Shown here in pieces: positions 16,028-24,508 of a stretch of 64,000 nt of DNA (the stretch's first letter is position 1; each line of letters opens with the position of its first letter). A program made the translations under genes and the position numbers. The notes below the pieces were generated by a model that was not told where the DNA came from, ran no database searches, and saw only the letters and a list, made by a program, of their open reading frames with translations. Where the stretch lies: positions 1-64,000 of the forward strand of contig NZ_JADLQQ010000014.1 in NCBI RefSeq assembly GCF_015477765.1, written 5' to 3'. Source of the stretch: Nocardia transvalensis (GTDB lineage Bacteria; Actinomycetota; Actinomycetes; Mycobacteriales; Mycobacteriaceae).

Positions 16028-16083
16028 CATCGCACTGGTCTGGGGGATTTCGTCCAGCATGGAAGGGAGCAGGAGTGGCTGGC

Positions 16084-17118
16084 ATGTGGCGGGGTATCGG
16101 GGCGACCGTGTCGTGCGGAGTGCTGGTTGTGGCGGCTGTCGCGTGTGGAACGGATGAATCCGTCCCGGGACAGTCGGCTGTGAATGAGCGGACGACGGTG
16201 TACAACGACCCATGCGCGATGCCCGATAGGGCGCTGGTCACTGCCGGTCTGGTTGGCGCGAGCAAGCAACCGGGAACACCGGGAGTCGAGTTCAACGGAT
16301 GGAAGGGCTGTACCTGGAAAGCCACGGCTGACTGGTACACCTTCGCCCTGTATACAGGTCCGCGAAAGCTCGCGGATTTCCCGAAGGATCCGGCTTTCCA
16401 GAAGTCGTTCGTGCCCGCGTCGGCGACGACTCTGGAGGGCCGGGATGCCGTGGTGTTTGCGTCCGTTCTGGACCCGAATCGCCGTGAAATGTGCCATATC
16501 GGTGTGGCGACATCGACCGGGATGGCGCTGTTTCGGGCGAGTACTTTCGTCCCGGAGGGACAGCAACCCAAGGGCGATATCTGCGCCGAAACCACGAGGG
16601 TCGGTGCCGAACTGATCAAGGAACTGCCCGACGCCGATGCGGCGGCCCCACCGACGACTCCCACCATATCGGTGACGTCCGAGTCGGACGTACTGGCGAT
16701 CTTCGGGAACCTGGACCCGTGCACGGTCGTCACCCCCGCCGAGGTGGAGCAGCTGACCGGAATGCCCGATCTGTCACCCAACCGGACTGTCAGCCTGGAG
16801 GGACGGTCCGCCGGCTGCGCGTGGGGCGGCGAACGCCCCGGTCTTCAGATCGACTTTCACGGTCTCGTCAAAGACGATTTCACGATCGTCCCGCCCAATG
16901 ACCGCAGCAGGCAGGTGAGCGCGAAGCTCGGCCGGAATGCTGACGTCACCGGGTACGACGCCACCGACTGCATGGTCATGACCCTGTACGAGAACCCGCG
17001 TCGAATGGTGTCGATTGTCGTCGACCCGCCTGGCGATGAGAAGGTCGCAGGCGGTGTCTGTCAGCGCGCTCTGCCGATCGTGGAAACCGTGCTCGCCGAC
17101 CGTATCCCCTGGCCGTAA
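16084..17118 (+). CDS. Lipoprotein with two DUF3558-type domains
   Basis: The 344-aa protein has a lipoprotein signal peptide (MWRGIGATVSCGVLVVAAVAC, lipobox VAAVAC). Two homologous extracytoplasmic halves follow, each with the pattern DPC(A/T)-x-L/V followed by a W-containing C-x-W core: YNDPCAMPDRALVTAGLVG with GWKGCTWKA, and NLDPCTVVTPAEVEQLTGM with SAGCAWGG. That is the DUF3558 signature of actinobacterial surface lipoproteins, here duplicated. The start at 16084 is supported by GAAGGGAGCAGGAG upstream and the immediate signal peptide. It is last in the type VII-like locus. Molecular role unknown; it presumably sits on the outer face of the cytoplasmic membrane. Confidence 0.75.
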   Translation: MWRGIGATVSCGVLVVAAVACGTDESVPGQSAVNERTTVYNDPCAMPDRALVTAGLVGASKQPGTPGVEFNGWKGCTWKATADWYTFALYTGPRKLADFPKDPAFQKSFVPASATTLEGRDAVVFASVLDPNRREMCHIGVATSTGMALFRASTFVPEGQQPKGDICAETTRVGAELIKELPDADAAAPPTTPTISVTSESDVLAIFGNLDPCTVVTPAEVEQLTGMPDLSPNRTVSLEGRSAGCAWGGERPGLQIDFHGLVKDDFTIVPPNDRSRQVSAKLGRNADVTGYDATDCMVMTLYENPRRMVSIVVDPPGDEKVAGGVCQRALPIVETVLADRIPWP

Positions 17119-17197
17119 CCGCTGCCGCGCCGGAGGTAGCGGCCGGTGGAGGCGGAACGGACGACCTGCTGACGACGGCCTCGTTGTTACGATCGCC

Positions 17198-17248
17198 ATG
17201 CGTGTAACCCGTGAGCGAAATGCGGGGGCGGGTGATTGTCAGGTATGA
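17198..17248 (+). promoter_or_regulatory. Possible 16-aa upstream ORF overlapping the next start codon
   Basis: ATG 17198 opens a 16-codon frame (MRVTRERNAGAGDCQV) whose TGA overlaps the ATG of the following monooxygenase (ATGA, 17245-17248). A Cys codon is third from the end. TTACGAT lies just upstream, so a leaderless transcript is possible. Cys-containing short ORFs control sulfur genes in mycobacteria, but a single Cys is weak evidence. Confidence 0.3.
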
Positions 17249-18462
17249 CCACCACCGCACCACGTACGTATTCCGATTCGGAACTCGACGCGATATTCGG
17301 CCCTGTCTTCGAGCGCATAGCCGCGGGGGCCGTCGATCGCGAGATCGACCGACGCCTGCCCTATGAAGAGGTCGGGTGGTTGCGCGAGGAAAAATTCGGG
17401 GCGCTGCGCGTGCCCGTCGAGTACGGCGGGTACGGGGTGAGTGTGCGCCAATTGTTCCGGCTGCTCATCGAATTGGCGGCGGCCGAGTCGAATCTGCCGC
17501 AGGCGCTGCGGGTGCATTTCTCGTTTGTGGAGGATCAGTTGCTCGCCGAGCCCGGACCCGCTCGGGAGCGGTGGTTGCGCTCGGTCGCGGGCGGTGTGCT
17601 GGTCGGCAATGCGATCACCGAACCGGGCGTCGGTGCGGTCGATCGCTACCGGACCAGGCTGACCCGCGACGGCGATCGTTGGCTGCTCAACGGGGTGAAG
17701 TACTACAGCACCGGGTCGCTGTATGCGGATTACATCCTCACCGCCGCCGACCGCGACGGTGAGCGGGTCGGCGTCCTGGTCGACGCCGATGGCCAGGGCG
17801 TGCGCCAGCACGACGACTGGGACGGATTCGGCCAGCGCCTGACGGCCAGCGGCACGACGGAATTCACCGCTGTCGTGATCCCCGAGGACCGCATCCTGGG
17901 CCCGGGCTACGGTGCCGCCGGACCCACCTACTCCACCGGATACCTGCAGTTGGTGCAGCTGTCGGTGCTTGCGGGCATTGCGAAGCGCGCCGAAAGCGAT
18001 GCGCGTGCATGGGTTGCCGCGCGCACCCGCGGCTACACCCACTCCGCCGCCGACCTGCCGCGCGAGGACCCGCTGGTGCAGCAGGTGATCGGGCGCCTGT
18101 CCGCGGCCGCCTTCTCCGCGCGGGCGAGCGTCCTCGCGGTCGCCGACCTGCTCGACGAGGTGCTCGCCGCGGGCGCGAGCGACGAAAAGGATGTGGTGGC
18201 AGTCGAACTCGCGGCCGCACAGGCCCAGCTGTCGGTGATCGACACCGTGCTCGCGGCCACCACCCAGCTGTTCGAACTCGGCGGCGCATCGATCGTGTCG
18301 GAGCGGCTGCGGCTGGATCGGCACTGGCGCAATGCCCGCACGATCTCCGTGCACAACCCGGCCATCCAGAAGGCCAGGGCCGTCGGCGATCACCTGCTCA
18401 ACGGCGCCGAGCTGCCGTTCGCGTGGAGCGCCGGAGAGCGCAAGCCGCAGGAGGTGGCGTGA
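17245..18462 (+). CDS. Acyl-CoA-dehydrogenase-fold flavin monooxygenase (DszC/SfnB group)
   Basis: The 405-aa product has the acyl-CoA dehydrogenase fold but belongs to the monooxygenase branch with DszC and SfnB. It shows VGWLREEKFGALRVPVEYGG, GNAITEPGVGAVDRYRT and NGVKYYSTGSLYADYI. The RHWRNART-type C-terminal motif (RLRLDRHWRNARTISVHNP) is characteristic of this branch. Such enzymes use reduced flavin and O2 to oxidise sulfur compounds, for example dibenzothiophene to sulfone. The usual dehydrogenase Glu is not evident. It is coupled to the DszA/NtaA-type gene (stop and start overlap at TGATG), so the pair probably oxidises the same substrate in sequence. The substrate is unknown. Confidence 0.8.
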   Translation: MTTTAPRTYSDSELDAIFGPVFERIAAGAVDREIDRRLPYEEVGWLREEKFGALRVPVEYGGYGVSVRQLFRLLIELAAAESNLPQALRVHFSFVEDQLLAEPGPARERWLRSVAGGVLVGNAITEPGVGAVDRYRTRLTRDGDRWLLNGVKYYSTGSLYADYILTAADRDGERVGVLVDADGQGVRQHDDWDGFGQRLTASGTTEFTAVVIPEDRILGPGYGAAGPTYSTGYLQLVQLSVLAGIAKRAESDARAWVAARTRGYTHSAADLPREDPLVQQVIGRLSAAAFSARASVLAVADLLDEVLAAGASDEKDVVAVELAAAQAQLSVIDTVLAATTQLFELGGASIVSERLRLDRHWRNARTISVHNPAIQKARAVGDHLLNGAELPFAWSAGERKPQEVA

Positions 18463-19889
18463 TGGCTCGCCGGATTCGGTTCAACGCCTTCGATATGAAC
18501 TGCGTCGCCCACCAGTCTCCCGGCCTGTGGCGGCACCCCGCCGACCAATCGCATCGGTACAAGGAGCTGAGCTACTGGACCGAATTGGCGAAGCTGCTGG
18601 AGCGCGGGCGGTTCGACGGCCTGTTCATCGCCGATGTGCTCGGCACCTACGACGTCTACGGCGGCAACGACATCGCCGCGCTGCGCCAAGGCGCGCAGAT
18701 TCCCGTGGCCGACCCACTGTTGCTGGTGACCGCAATGGCCGCGGTGACAACGCATCTCGGCTTCGGCATCACCACCGGCACGGGTTTCGAACATCCCTAT
18801 CCCTTCGCGCGACGACTCTCGACCCTCGACCATCTCACCGACGGCCGGATCGGGTGGAATGTGGTGACCGGCTACCTGCCCTCGGCCGCCCGCAATTTCG
18901 GCGCCGCCGACCAGCTCGACCATGACGAGCGCTACAACCAGGCCGACGAATACCTCGAAGTGCTCTACAAGCTGTGGGAGGGATCGTGGGAAGACGACGC
19001 GGTGGTGCGCGACGCGGCCCAGGGCATCTACGTCGACCCGGCGAAGGTGCACCACATCGGGCACCACGGCAAGCATTACACCGTCCCGGGCATCCACCTG
19101 CACGAGCCGTCGCCGCAGCGCACACCGGTGATCTATCAGGCCGGAGCCTCCCCGCGTGGAACCCGCTTCGCCGCCGAGAACGCCGAGGCGATCTTCGTCG
19201 GCGCCCCGTCCAAAAGGGTGCTGGCCCAGACGGTGTCCCGCATACGCGACGCGTTGGAGGCCGCGGGCCGGGGACGGTACGACGCCCGGATCTACGCGCT
19301 GGCCACCATCGTCACCGACGCGACCGACGAGGCCGCCCGCGATAAGCACGAGGAGTATCTGTCCTACGCGAGCGTCGAGGGCGGGCTGGTGTTCATGTCC
19401 GGCTGGATGGGCATCGACCTGTCCCGTTACGACCTGGACGACCCGATCGGCGACGTGCAGAGCAACGCCATTCAGTCGGCGGTGGCCGCCTTTCAGGAAT
19501 TCGATGACGACGGCCGCGAGTGGACCGTGCGCGATATCGCGCGCTGGGCCGGCATCGGTGGTTTGGGCCCCGTATTCGTCGGCTCCGGAGCGACCGTCGC
19601 CGACCGGCTCCAGGAATGGGTGGACGAAACCGATGTGGATGGCTTCAACCTCGCCTACGCCATCACCCCGGGCACCTTCGAAGATGTTGTGCGTTACGTG
19701 ATTCCGGAGCTCCAAGCGCGCGGGGCATACCCCTCGGACTATGCGCCGGGCACCTTGCGCAACGCATTGTTCGGCCGCGGCGACCGCTTGCCCGACAACC
19801 ATCGCGGAGCGCGGTATCGCCTGGGCGGCCCGGATTCGACGGTACTGCCGGATTCGGTGTCCCGCCCCGGTTCCGCCGTCCCCTCCTGA
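18462..19889 (+). CDS. DszA/NtaA/SnaA-type luciferase-like FMN monooxygenase
   Basis: The 475-aa product has family markers: IRFNAFDMNCVAHQSPGLWR at the N-terminus, RFDGLFIADVLGTYDVYGG, HPYPFARRLSTLDHLTDGRI, GWNVVTGYLPSAARNFG, DERYNQADEYLEVLYKLWEG and VIYQAGASPRGTRFAA. These match the DszA/NtaA/SnaA group, which cleaves C-S or C-N bonds with FMNH2 and O2. DszA opens dibenzothiophene sulfone. The DszC-like gene is immediately upstream (1-base overlap), giving a DszC-DszA-like order. No DszB-like desulfinase is present, so the pathway may end at a sulfinate. It is about 20 residues longer than DszA, with a Pro/Ser-rich tail. Confidence 0.85.
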   Translation: MARRIRFNAFDMNCVAHQSPGLWRHPADQSHRYKELSYWTELAKLLERGRFDGLFIADVLGTYDVYGGNDIAALRQGAQIPVADPLLLVTAMAAVTTHLGFGITTGTGFEHPYPFARRLSTLDHLTDGRIGWNVVTGYLPSAARNFGAADQLDHDERYNQADEYLEVLYKLWEGSWEDDAVVRDAAQGIYVDPAKVHHIGHHGKHYTVPGIHLHEPSPQRTPVIYQAGASPRGTRFAAENAEAIFVGAPSKRVLAQTVSRIRDALEAAGRGRYDARIYALATIVTDATDEAARDKHEEYLSYASVEGGLVFMSGWMGIDLSRYDLDDPIGDVQSNAIQSAVAAFQEFDDDGREWTVRDIARWAGIGGLGPVFVGSGATVADRLQEWVDETDVDGFNLAYAITPGTFEDVVRYVIPELQARGAYPSDYAPGTLRNALFGRGDRLPDNHRGARYRLGGPDSTVLPDSVSRPGSAVPS

Positions 19890-19990
19890 AAATTCCCCGG
19901 CCAAGAGCATGCCGGGAACAAGAGGGGGACCATCGATTCTTCGTGATTACAACACTCTGGAAAGACGGAGCGCGCAAGCAGTATTCCATT

Positions 19991-21364
19991 ATGACGAACG
20001 ATAATTCGACTCGCACCGCCGCAATCATCGGAGCCGGGCAGACCGGGGTCACCGCCGCACTGGGTCTGCTCGACGCCGGATTCGATGTCACCCTCTACAG
20101 CGACCGGGACCAGCGCAGCCTGCGCGACGATGTGCCCGCCACCGGCACCGCGCTCGGCTTCGGTGAGGCCCAGGCGGCCGAGGCCGCGCTCGGGCAGGAC
20201 ACCTTCGTCGACCGCGCGCCCAACCACACCGGTTTGAGCGTGCGGATCGCCGGACCGGAGAATGCCGAATTGATCGCATTCGACGGCAATTTCGACGGAT
20301 ATGTCGGAATTGCGGTGGACACTCGCCTCAAGGCCGACGAACGACTGACCGCATTTTCCGAACGCGGCGGCCGTTTCGTCGTCGACGCCGTCAATCTGGA
20401 GAAATTGGACAAGATTGCCGGTTCGCACGACCTCACCTTGGTGGCCACCGGGCGCGGCGGCCTGTCCGAACTGTTCCCGATCGACACCGAACGCACGGTC
20501 TACGACGCACCGCAGCGCAGCCTGCTCACCGTCACGGTCACCGGATTGGGCTACGACCCGGAGGTGTTCGCGCACCGCAGCCCGCAAGGCGGCGCGCACA
20601 GCGGCTTCTCGATCCTCGCCGAACAGGGCGAGGCATGGTGGGGCCCCTACCTCCACAAGGATGCCGGACCGACCTGGGCCTTCCTGGGTTGGGCGCGGCC
20701 GGGCAGCGACTGGGAAAAGCGTTTCGCCGCAGCGGATTCCGCCGAATCCGCACACCGCATAGTGCAGGATCTCTACCGAGACTACATCGAGTGGGATCTG
20801 TCCGAAGTCCTTGCCACCCGGACCATCCCGGAAGATCCGCACTCCTGGCTGAAGGGTGCGGTGCGGCCGGTCGTGCGCGTCGGCGTGGGCGAGACGCCCG
20901 GCGGACATCCGGTCGCCGCGATCGGCGATACCGCCGTGGCCTACGACCCGATTGCCGGTCAGGGCGCGCAGAGCGGGCTGATTCAGGCGCAGCGGCTGGT
21001 TGCCGCCGCCGCGCAACACGAGGGACCGTTCGACGCGGCATGGCTGCGCGCGCAGTACGCCGATTTCCTGGCTGCCCGGTCCGATGCGGCCGCCAAGGTC
21101 ACGCGGCTGTTCCTCAGCGATCCGGAATTCGCCGAGATCGGCAACCAGTTCTTCGCCACGGCCGCGGTCGATCCGCGCTTCGCCTCGGCACTGGTGAGCC
21201 TGTTGCACCGGCCGCAGCCGTTCCTCGACATCCGCTCGACCGAGGACGCCGCCGCCTACATCACCAGCGTGACCGGCGAGAACGCCACCGACCTGCTGGC
21301 GCGATTCGAGCCCGCGGGCCGGTTCGAACGCTCCCGCTACAACGCCGCCGTCACGCAGGCCTGA
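19991..21364 (+). CDS. Styrene-monooxygenase-like FAD oxygenase (StyA family)
   Basis: The 457-aa flavoprotein has an N-terminal FAD-binding motif AAIIGAGQTGVTAALGLLDAG and the family block VATGRGGLSELFPID. The C-terminal FAD motif is VAAIGDTAVAYDPIAGQGAQSG. This is the architecture of StyA-type oxygenases, which take FADH2 from a separate reductase and epoxidise alkenes or oxidise sulfides to sulfoxides. The flavin reductase at 23837 is the obvious partner. Set among sulfone and sulfonate enzymes, sulfoxidation of organic sulfides is the likely role (inference). The start ATG 19991 lies 101 bases after the DszA-like gene, leaving room for a separate promoter. Confidence 0.8.
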   Translation: MTNDNSTRTAAIIGAGQTGVTAALGLLDAGFDVTLYSDRDQRSLRDDVPATGTALGFGEAQAAEAALGQDTFVDRAPNHTGLSVRIAGPENAELIAFDGNFDGYVGIAVDTRLKADERLTAFSERGGRFVVDAVNLEKLDKIAGSHDLTLVATGRGGLSELFPIDTERTVYDAPQRSLLTVTVTGLGYDPEVFAHRSPQGGAHSGFSILAEQGEAWWGPYLHKDAGPTWAFLGWARPGSDWEKRFAAADSAESAHRIVQDLYRDYIEWDLSEVLATRTIPEDPHSWLKGAVRPVVRVGVGETPGGHPVAAIGDTAVAYDPIAGQGAQSGLIQAQRLVAAAAQHEGPFDAAWLRAQYADFLAARSDAAAKVTRLFLSDPEFAEIGNQFFATAAVDPRFASALVSLLHRPQPFLDIRSTEDAAAYITSVTGENATDLLARFEPAGRFERSRYNAAVTQA

Positions 21365-21461
21365 CCGATGCGATCGCAGCGATTCAAAACCTCGTGTCGG
21401 GCCCTGCGCGCTGCTGAAGTGAAGACACGCACCGGGGGCGGCCTCGAACGGAGCAACAAGG

Positions 21462-22583
21462 ATGACGACCGAAAAAATCGCCGACCAGATCAAGTTCGCC
21501 TACTGGGTGCCCAATGTCAGCGGTGGGCTGGTCACCAGTGATATCGAGCAGCGCACCGGCTGGGACTTCGAGTACAACAAGAAGCTGGCGCAGACCGCGG
21601 AGAACAACGGCTTCGACTACGCGCTGTCCCAGGTGCGCTACACCGCCTCCTACGGTGCCGAGTATCAGCACGAGTCGACCTCGTTCAGCCTGGCACTGCT
21701 GGGCGCGACCGAGCGGCTGAAGGTGATCGCGGCCGTGCATCCGGGCCTGTGGCATCCGGCCGTGCTGGCCAAATTCGGTGCCACCGCCGACCATCTGTCC
21801 GGCGGCCGGTTCGCCATCAACGTCGTCTCCGGGTGGTTCGCCGGGGAATTCCAGGCCCTCGGCGAACCCTGGCTCGAGCACGACGAAAGGTACCGGCGCA
21901 GTGCCGAATTCCTCGAGGTGATCCGCAAGATCTGGACCGAGGACGCGGTGAACTTCGCCGGAGACTTCTACCGGATCCGGGACTTCACGTTGAAGCCGAA
22001 GCCCCTCAACACCCCCGAGCGGCCGAATCCCGAACTGTTCCAGGGCGGTAACTCCACGGCCGCGCGGCGCAACGGCGGGCGGTATGCCGACTGGTACTTC
22101 TCCAACGGCAAGGATTTCGACGGCGTCACCGAGCAGTTGAACGACGTCCGTGAGGTCGCGCGGCAGCACGACCGGGAGGTGAAGTTCGGGCTCAACGGCT
22201 TCATCATCGCCCGTGACACCGAGAAGGAGGCGCACGACACCCTGCGCGAGATCATCGAGAAGGCCAACCGTCCTGCGGTGGAAGGGTTCCGGGACGCGGT
22301 GCAGCAGGCCGGTCCCGCGACCCGCGACGGCAAGGGTATGTGGGCCGATTCGAGCTTCGAGGATCTGGTGCAGTACAACGACGGCTTCCGGACGAAGCTG
22401 ATCGGCACGCCGGAACAGATCGCCGAACGCATCGTGGCCTACCGCGAGCGCGGGGTGGATCTGATCCTCGCCGGGTTCCTGCACTTCCAGGAGGAGATCG
22501 AATACTTCGGCCGGCGGGTGCTGCCGCTGGTGCGCGAGCTGGAGGCGCAGCGCGAACCCGTCGCGGCGGTGGCGAGCCGATGA
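21462..22583 (+). CDS. sfnG: Dimethylsulfone monooxygenase
   Basis: The 373-aa product matches SfnG: IKFAYWVPNVSGGLVTSDIE, WDFEYNKKLAQTAENNGFDYAL, LKVIAAVHPGLWHPAVLAK, GRFAINVVSGWFAGEFQALGEPWLEHDERYRR, ELFQGGNSTAARRNGGRYADWYFSNG and ILAGFLHFQEEIEYFGRRVLP. SfnG is an FMNH2-dependent enzyme that cleaves dimethylsulfone to methanesulfinate and formaldehyde. Methanesulfonate formed from it can then feed SsuD-type enzymes. Its ATG follows GGAGCAACAAGG. The end overlaps sfnB by four bases. Confidence 0.9.
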   Translation: MTTEKIADQIKFAYWVPNVSGGLVTSDIEQRTGWDFEYNKKLAQTAENNGFDYALSQVRYTASYGAEYQHESTSFSLALLGATERLKVIAAVHPGLWHPAVLAKFGATADHLSGGRFAINVVSGWFAGEFQALGEPWLEHDERYRRSAEFLEVIRKIWTEDAVNFAGDFYRIRDFTLKPKPLNTPERPNPELFQGGNSTAARRNGGRYADWYFSNGKDFDGVTEQLNDVREVARQHDREVKFGLNGFIIARDTEKEAHDTLREIIEKANRPAVEGFRDAVQQAGPATRDGKGMWADSSFEDLVQYNDGFRTKLIGTPEQIAERIVAYRERGVDLILAGFLHFQEEIEYFGRRVLPLVRELEAQREPVAAVASR

Positions 22584-23806
22584 CCGCGGTCACGGCGCAG
22601 CGCATCACCTCCACCGCCCACGCCCGGGAGGTGGCCGCTCGGCTGGCACCGGAGTTCGCGGCCGGTGCCGCCGAGCGGGACCGGCTGCGGCAGTTGCCCT
22701 ATCGCGAGGTGGAACAGTTGGCGGCGAGCGGATTGCTGGCCGTCACCGTTCCCGCCGCGTACGGCGGCGCCGACCTCGCGCCGAGTGAGGTGGCCGAGGT
22801 GGTCGCGACACTGGCGGCCGCGGACCCGAATATCGCGCAGATCCCGCACAGTCATTTCGTCTACCTGAATCTGTTGCGGCTGGCTGGATCCGAGCAGCAG
22901 CGCAAGCGCTATTTCACCCAGGTGCTCGACGGTGCGCGGATCGCCAATGCCCAGTCCGAACGGGGAGGTGCGACCGTCGCCGAGGTGCAGACCACGCTGA
23001 AGCCTCTGGGGGACAACAGGTTCCGTATCGACGGCAGCAAGTTCTACTGTACGGGCTCGCTGTTCGCCGATCTGCTCGCTGTGCTCACCCGGCTCGACGA
23101 TCCGGGTGAGCACAGCGGTCTGGCGGCCGGGGAATACATCGCCTACCTTCCCGCCGATACCCCGGGTGTGCGGATCGTGGACGATTGGAACGGGCTCGGC
23201 CAGCGCACGACCGGCAGCGGTACCGTGCGGTTCGACGAGGTGATCGTCGAGCGTGAGCAGCTGTTCGAGAGGTCGGCCGCGGTGCGGGCACCGACCGGCT
23301 ACGGTGCCTTCGCTCAGCTGCTGCATGCGGCGATCGACACCGGTATCGCGCGCGGTGCCCTCGGTGCCGCGGCGGAATTCGTGCGCACCCGGAGCAGGCC
23401 GTGGTTCGAGGCGGGGGTGGAGCGCGCCATCGACGATCCCCTCGTGATCCAGCGCTTCGGTGAACTGTCGGTCGCGGTGAGCTCCGCGGAGGCGACCTTG
23501 ATCGCCGCCGGGCTCGCCGTCGATGCGGCCACCGGATTCGGCGGGACGGGCGCGTCCGACCCTGTTGCCCACGCCTCGCTGTCCGTCGCGACGGCCAAGA
23601 TCGTCGCGGATCGGGCCGCCACCGAGGTCGCCTCGGCCCTGTTCGAGGTGAGTGGTACCCGCAGCGCCGCAGCGGATCTGAATCTCGATCACTTCTGGCG
23701 CAATGCCCGCACCCACACGCTGCACGATCCCGTGCGGTGGAAGTTCCAGCACATCGGCCGGGCGGTGCTGCACGGGAGTGCGCCGCCGTTACACGGCGTC
23801 ATCTGA
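22580..23806 (+). CDS. sfnB: SfnB-family sulfur acquisition oxidoreductase
   Basis: This 408-aa acyl-CoA-dehydrogenase-fold protein of the SfnB branch shows REVEQLAASGLLAVTVPAAYGG, ADPNIAQIPHSHFVYLNLLR, NAQSERGGATVAEVQTTL, GSKFYCTGSLFADLL, GQRTTGSGTVRFDEV and the branch-specific C-terminus NLDHFWRNARTHTLHDPVRWK. SfnB proteins accompany SfnG in dimethylsulfone or alkanesulfinate use, and some relatives are sulfinate monooxygenases. It is coupled to sfnG by an ATGA overlap. It resembles the gene at 17245 in layout, so the cluster has two members of this branch. Confidence 0.85.
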   Translation: MTAVTAQRITSTAHAREVAARLAPEFAAGAAERDRLRQLPYREVEQLAASGLLAVTVPAAYGGADLAPSEVAEVVATLAAADPNIAQIPHSHFVYLNLLRLAGSEQQRKRYFTQVLDGARIANAQSERGGATVAEVQTTLKPLGDNRFRIDGSKFYCTGSLFADLLAVLTRLDDPGEHSGLAAGEYIAYLPADTPGVRIVDDWNGLGQRTTGSGTVRFDEVIVEREQLFERSAAVRAPTGYGAFAQLLHAAIDTGIARGALGAAAEFVRTRSRPWFEAGVERAIDDPLVIQRFGELSVAVSSAEATLIAAGLAVDAATGFGGTGASDPVAHASLSVATAKIVADRAATEVASALFEVSGTRSAAADLNLDHFWRNARTHTLHDPVRWKFQHIGRAVLHGSAPPLHGVI

Positions 23807-23836
23807 GGCCGATATCTGTAGCGAGAGTGGTGAACC

Positions 23837-24355
23837 ATGGCTGAGCTGACCGAGATCCCCGCCGACGGCGCCGGGCTGCGCCGCGCCTTCGCCGCATTCC
23901 CCAGCGGAGTGGTGGCGGTGTGTGCCGAAATCGACGGCACGCCCTATGGATTGGCGGTTAGCACCTTCGTTCCGGTGTCGCTGGATCCGCCCCTGGTGTC
24001 GTTCTGCGTGCAGAACAGCTCGAACACCTGGCCCCGGCTGGCCGCGGCCAGCCATCTCGGTCTGAGCCTGCTCGGGCTGGATCAGGAAGGGGCCGCCCGC
24101 TCGCTGAGCTCCCGTAACGGTGACCGCTTCGAAGGGCTCGAACTGCATCGCGGCGCGGGCCACGCGGTCTTCGTCGACGGCGCCTCGGCATGGCTCGAGG
24201 GCGCCGTCGAAACCCAGGTCCCCGCGGGCGATCATCACGTGGTTATCCTGCGCGTCCACCGCCTGGCCACGCGCACCGACGTCGACCCGCTGGTATTCCA
24301 CGGCAGCCGCTTCCGGCGGCTGCATCCCGAGGCGGTGCTCAATGGCGTGCGGTGA
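23837..24355 (+). CDS. Flavin reductase (FMN-binding split-barrel)
   Basis: The 172-aa protein has the flavin-reductase domain shared by StyB, DszD, HpaC and the NtaB partner enzymes: LRRAFAAFPSGVVAV, YGLAVSTFVPVSLDPPLVSFCVQ, NSSNTWPRL and HHVVILRVHRL. It reduces FMN or FAD with NAD(P)H and releases it to the oxygenases. It is the only such reductase visible and closes the plus-strand oxidation cluster 30 bases after sfnB. It may therefore serve SfnG, both SfnB-like proteins, the DszA-like and StyA-like enzymes, and perhaps SsuD. Confidence 0.88.
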   Translation: MAELTEIPADGAGLRRAFAAFPSGVVAVCAEIDGTPYGLAVSTFVPVSLDPPLVSFCVQNSSNTWPRLAAASHLGLSLLGLDQEGAARSLSSRNGDRFEGLELHRGAGHAVFVDGASAWLEGAVETQVPAGDHHVVILRVHRLATRTDVDPLVFHGSRFRRLHPEAVLNGVR

Positions 24356-24500
24356 GTCCCGGCTGCGTCGGCTGCTGGAGCGCGATGCCGAACAGTGGGC
24401 CGACAATTGGCGCACCGAGTCGGAACAACCGCGTGCGGGCCGCTGGGCATGGGTGAACCTGGAGTGGATCGGCTGCGTGCTGGGAGCCGCCTCGCTCTGA
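24342..24500 (+). CDS. Possible 52-aa protein overlapping the flavin reductase end
   Basis: ATG 24342 opens a frame that overlaps the last 14 bases of the flavin reductase gene and ends at 24500. The product (MACGESRLRRLLERDAEQWA, Trp-rich, ending VLGAASL) looks protein-like but matches nothing I recognise. There is no clear ribosome site. Translational coupling to the reductase is possible. Confidence 0.3.
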   Translation: MACGESRLRRLLERDAEQWADNWRTESEQPRAGRWAWVNLEWIGCVLGAASL

Positions 24501-24508
24501 ACCGCCGC

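Noticed and set aside
21365..21461. Leader ORF ending in Cys before sfnG (GTG TCG GGC CCT GCG CGC TGC TGA)
   Set aside because: Only seven codons, no ribosome site and no pairing with the sfnG ribosome site could be seen.
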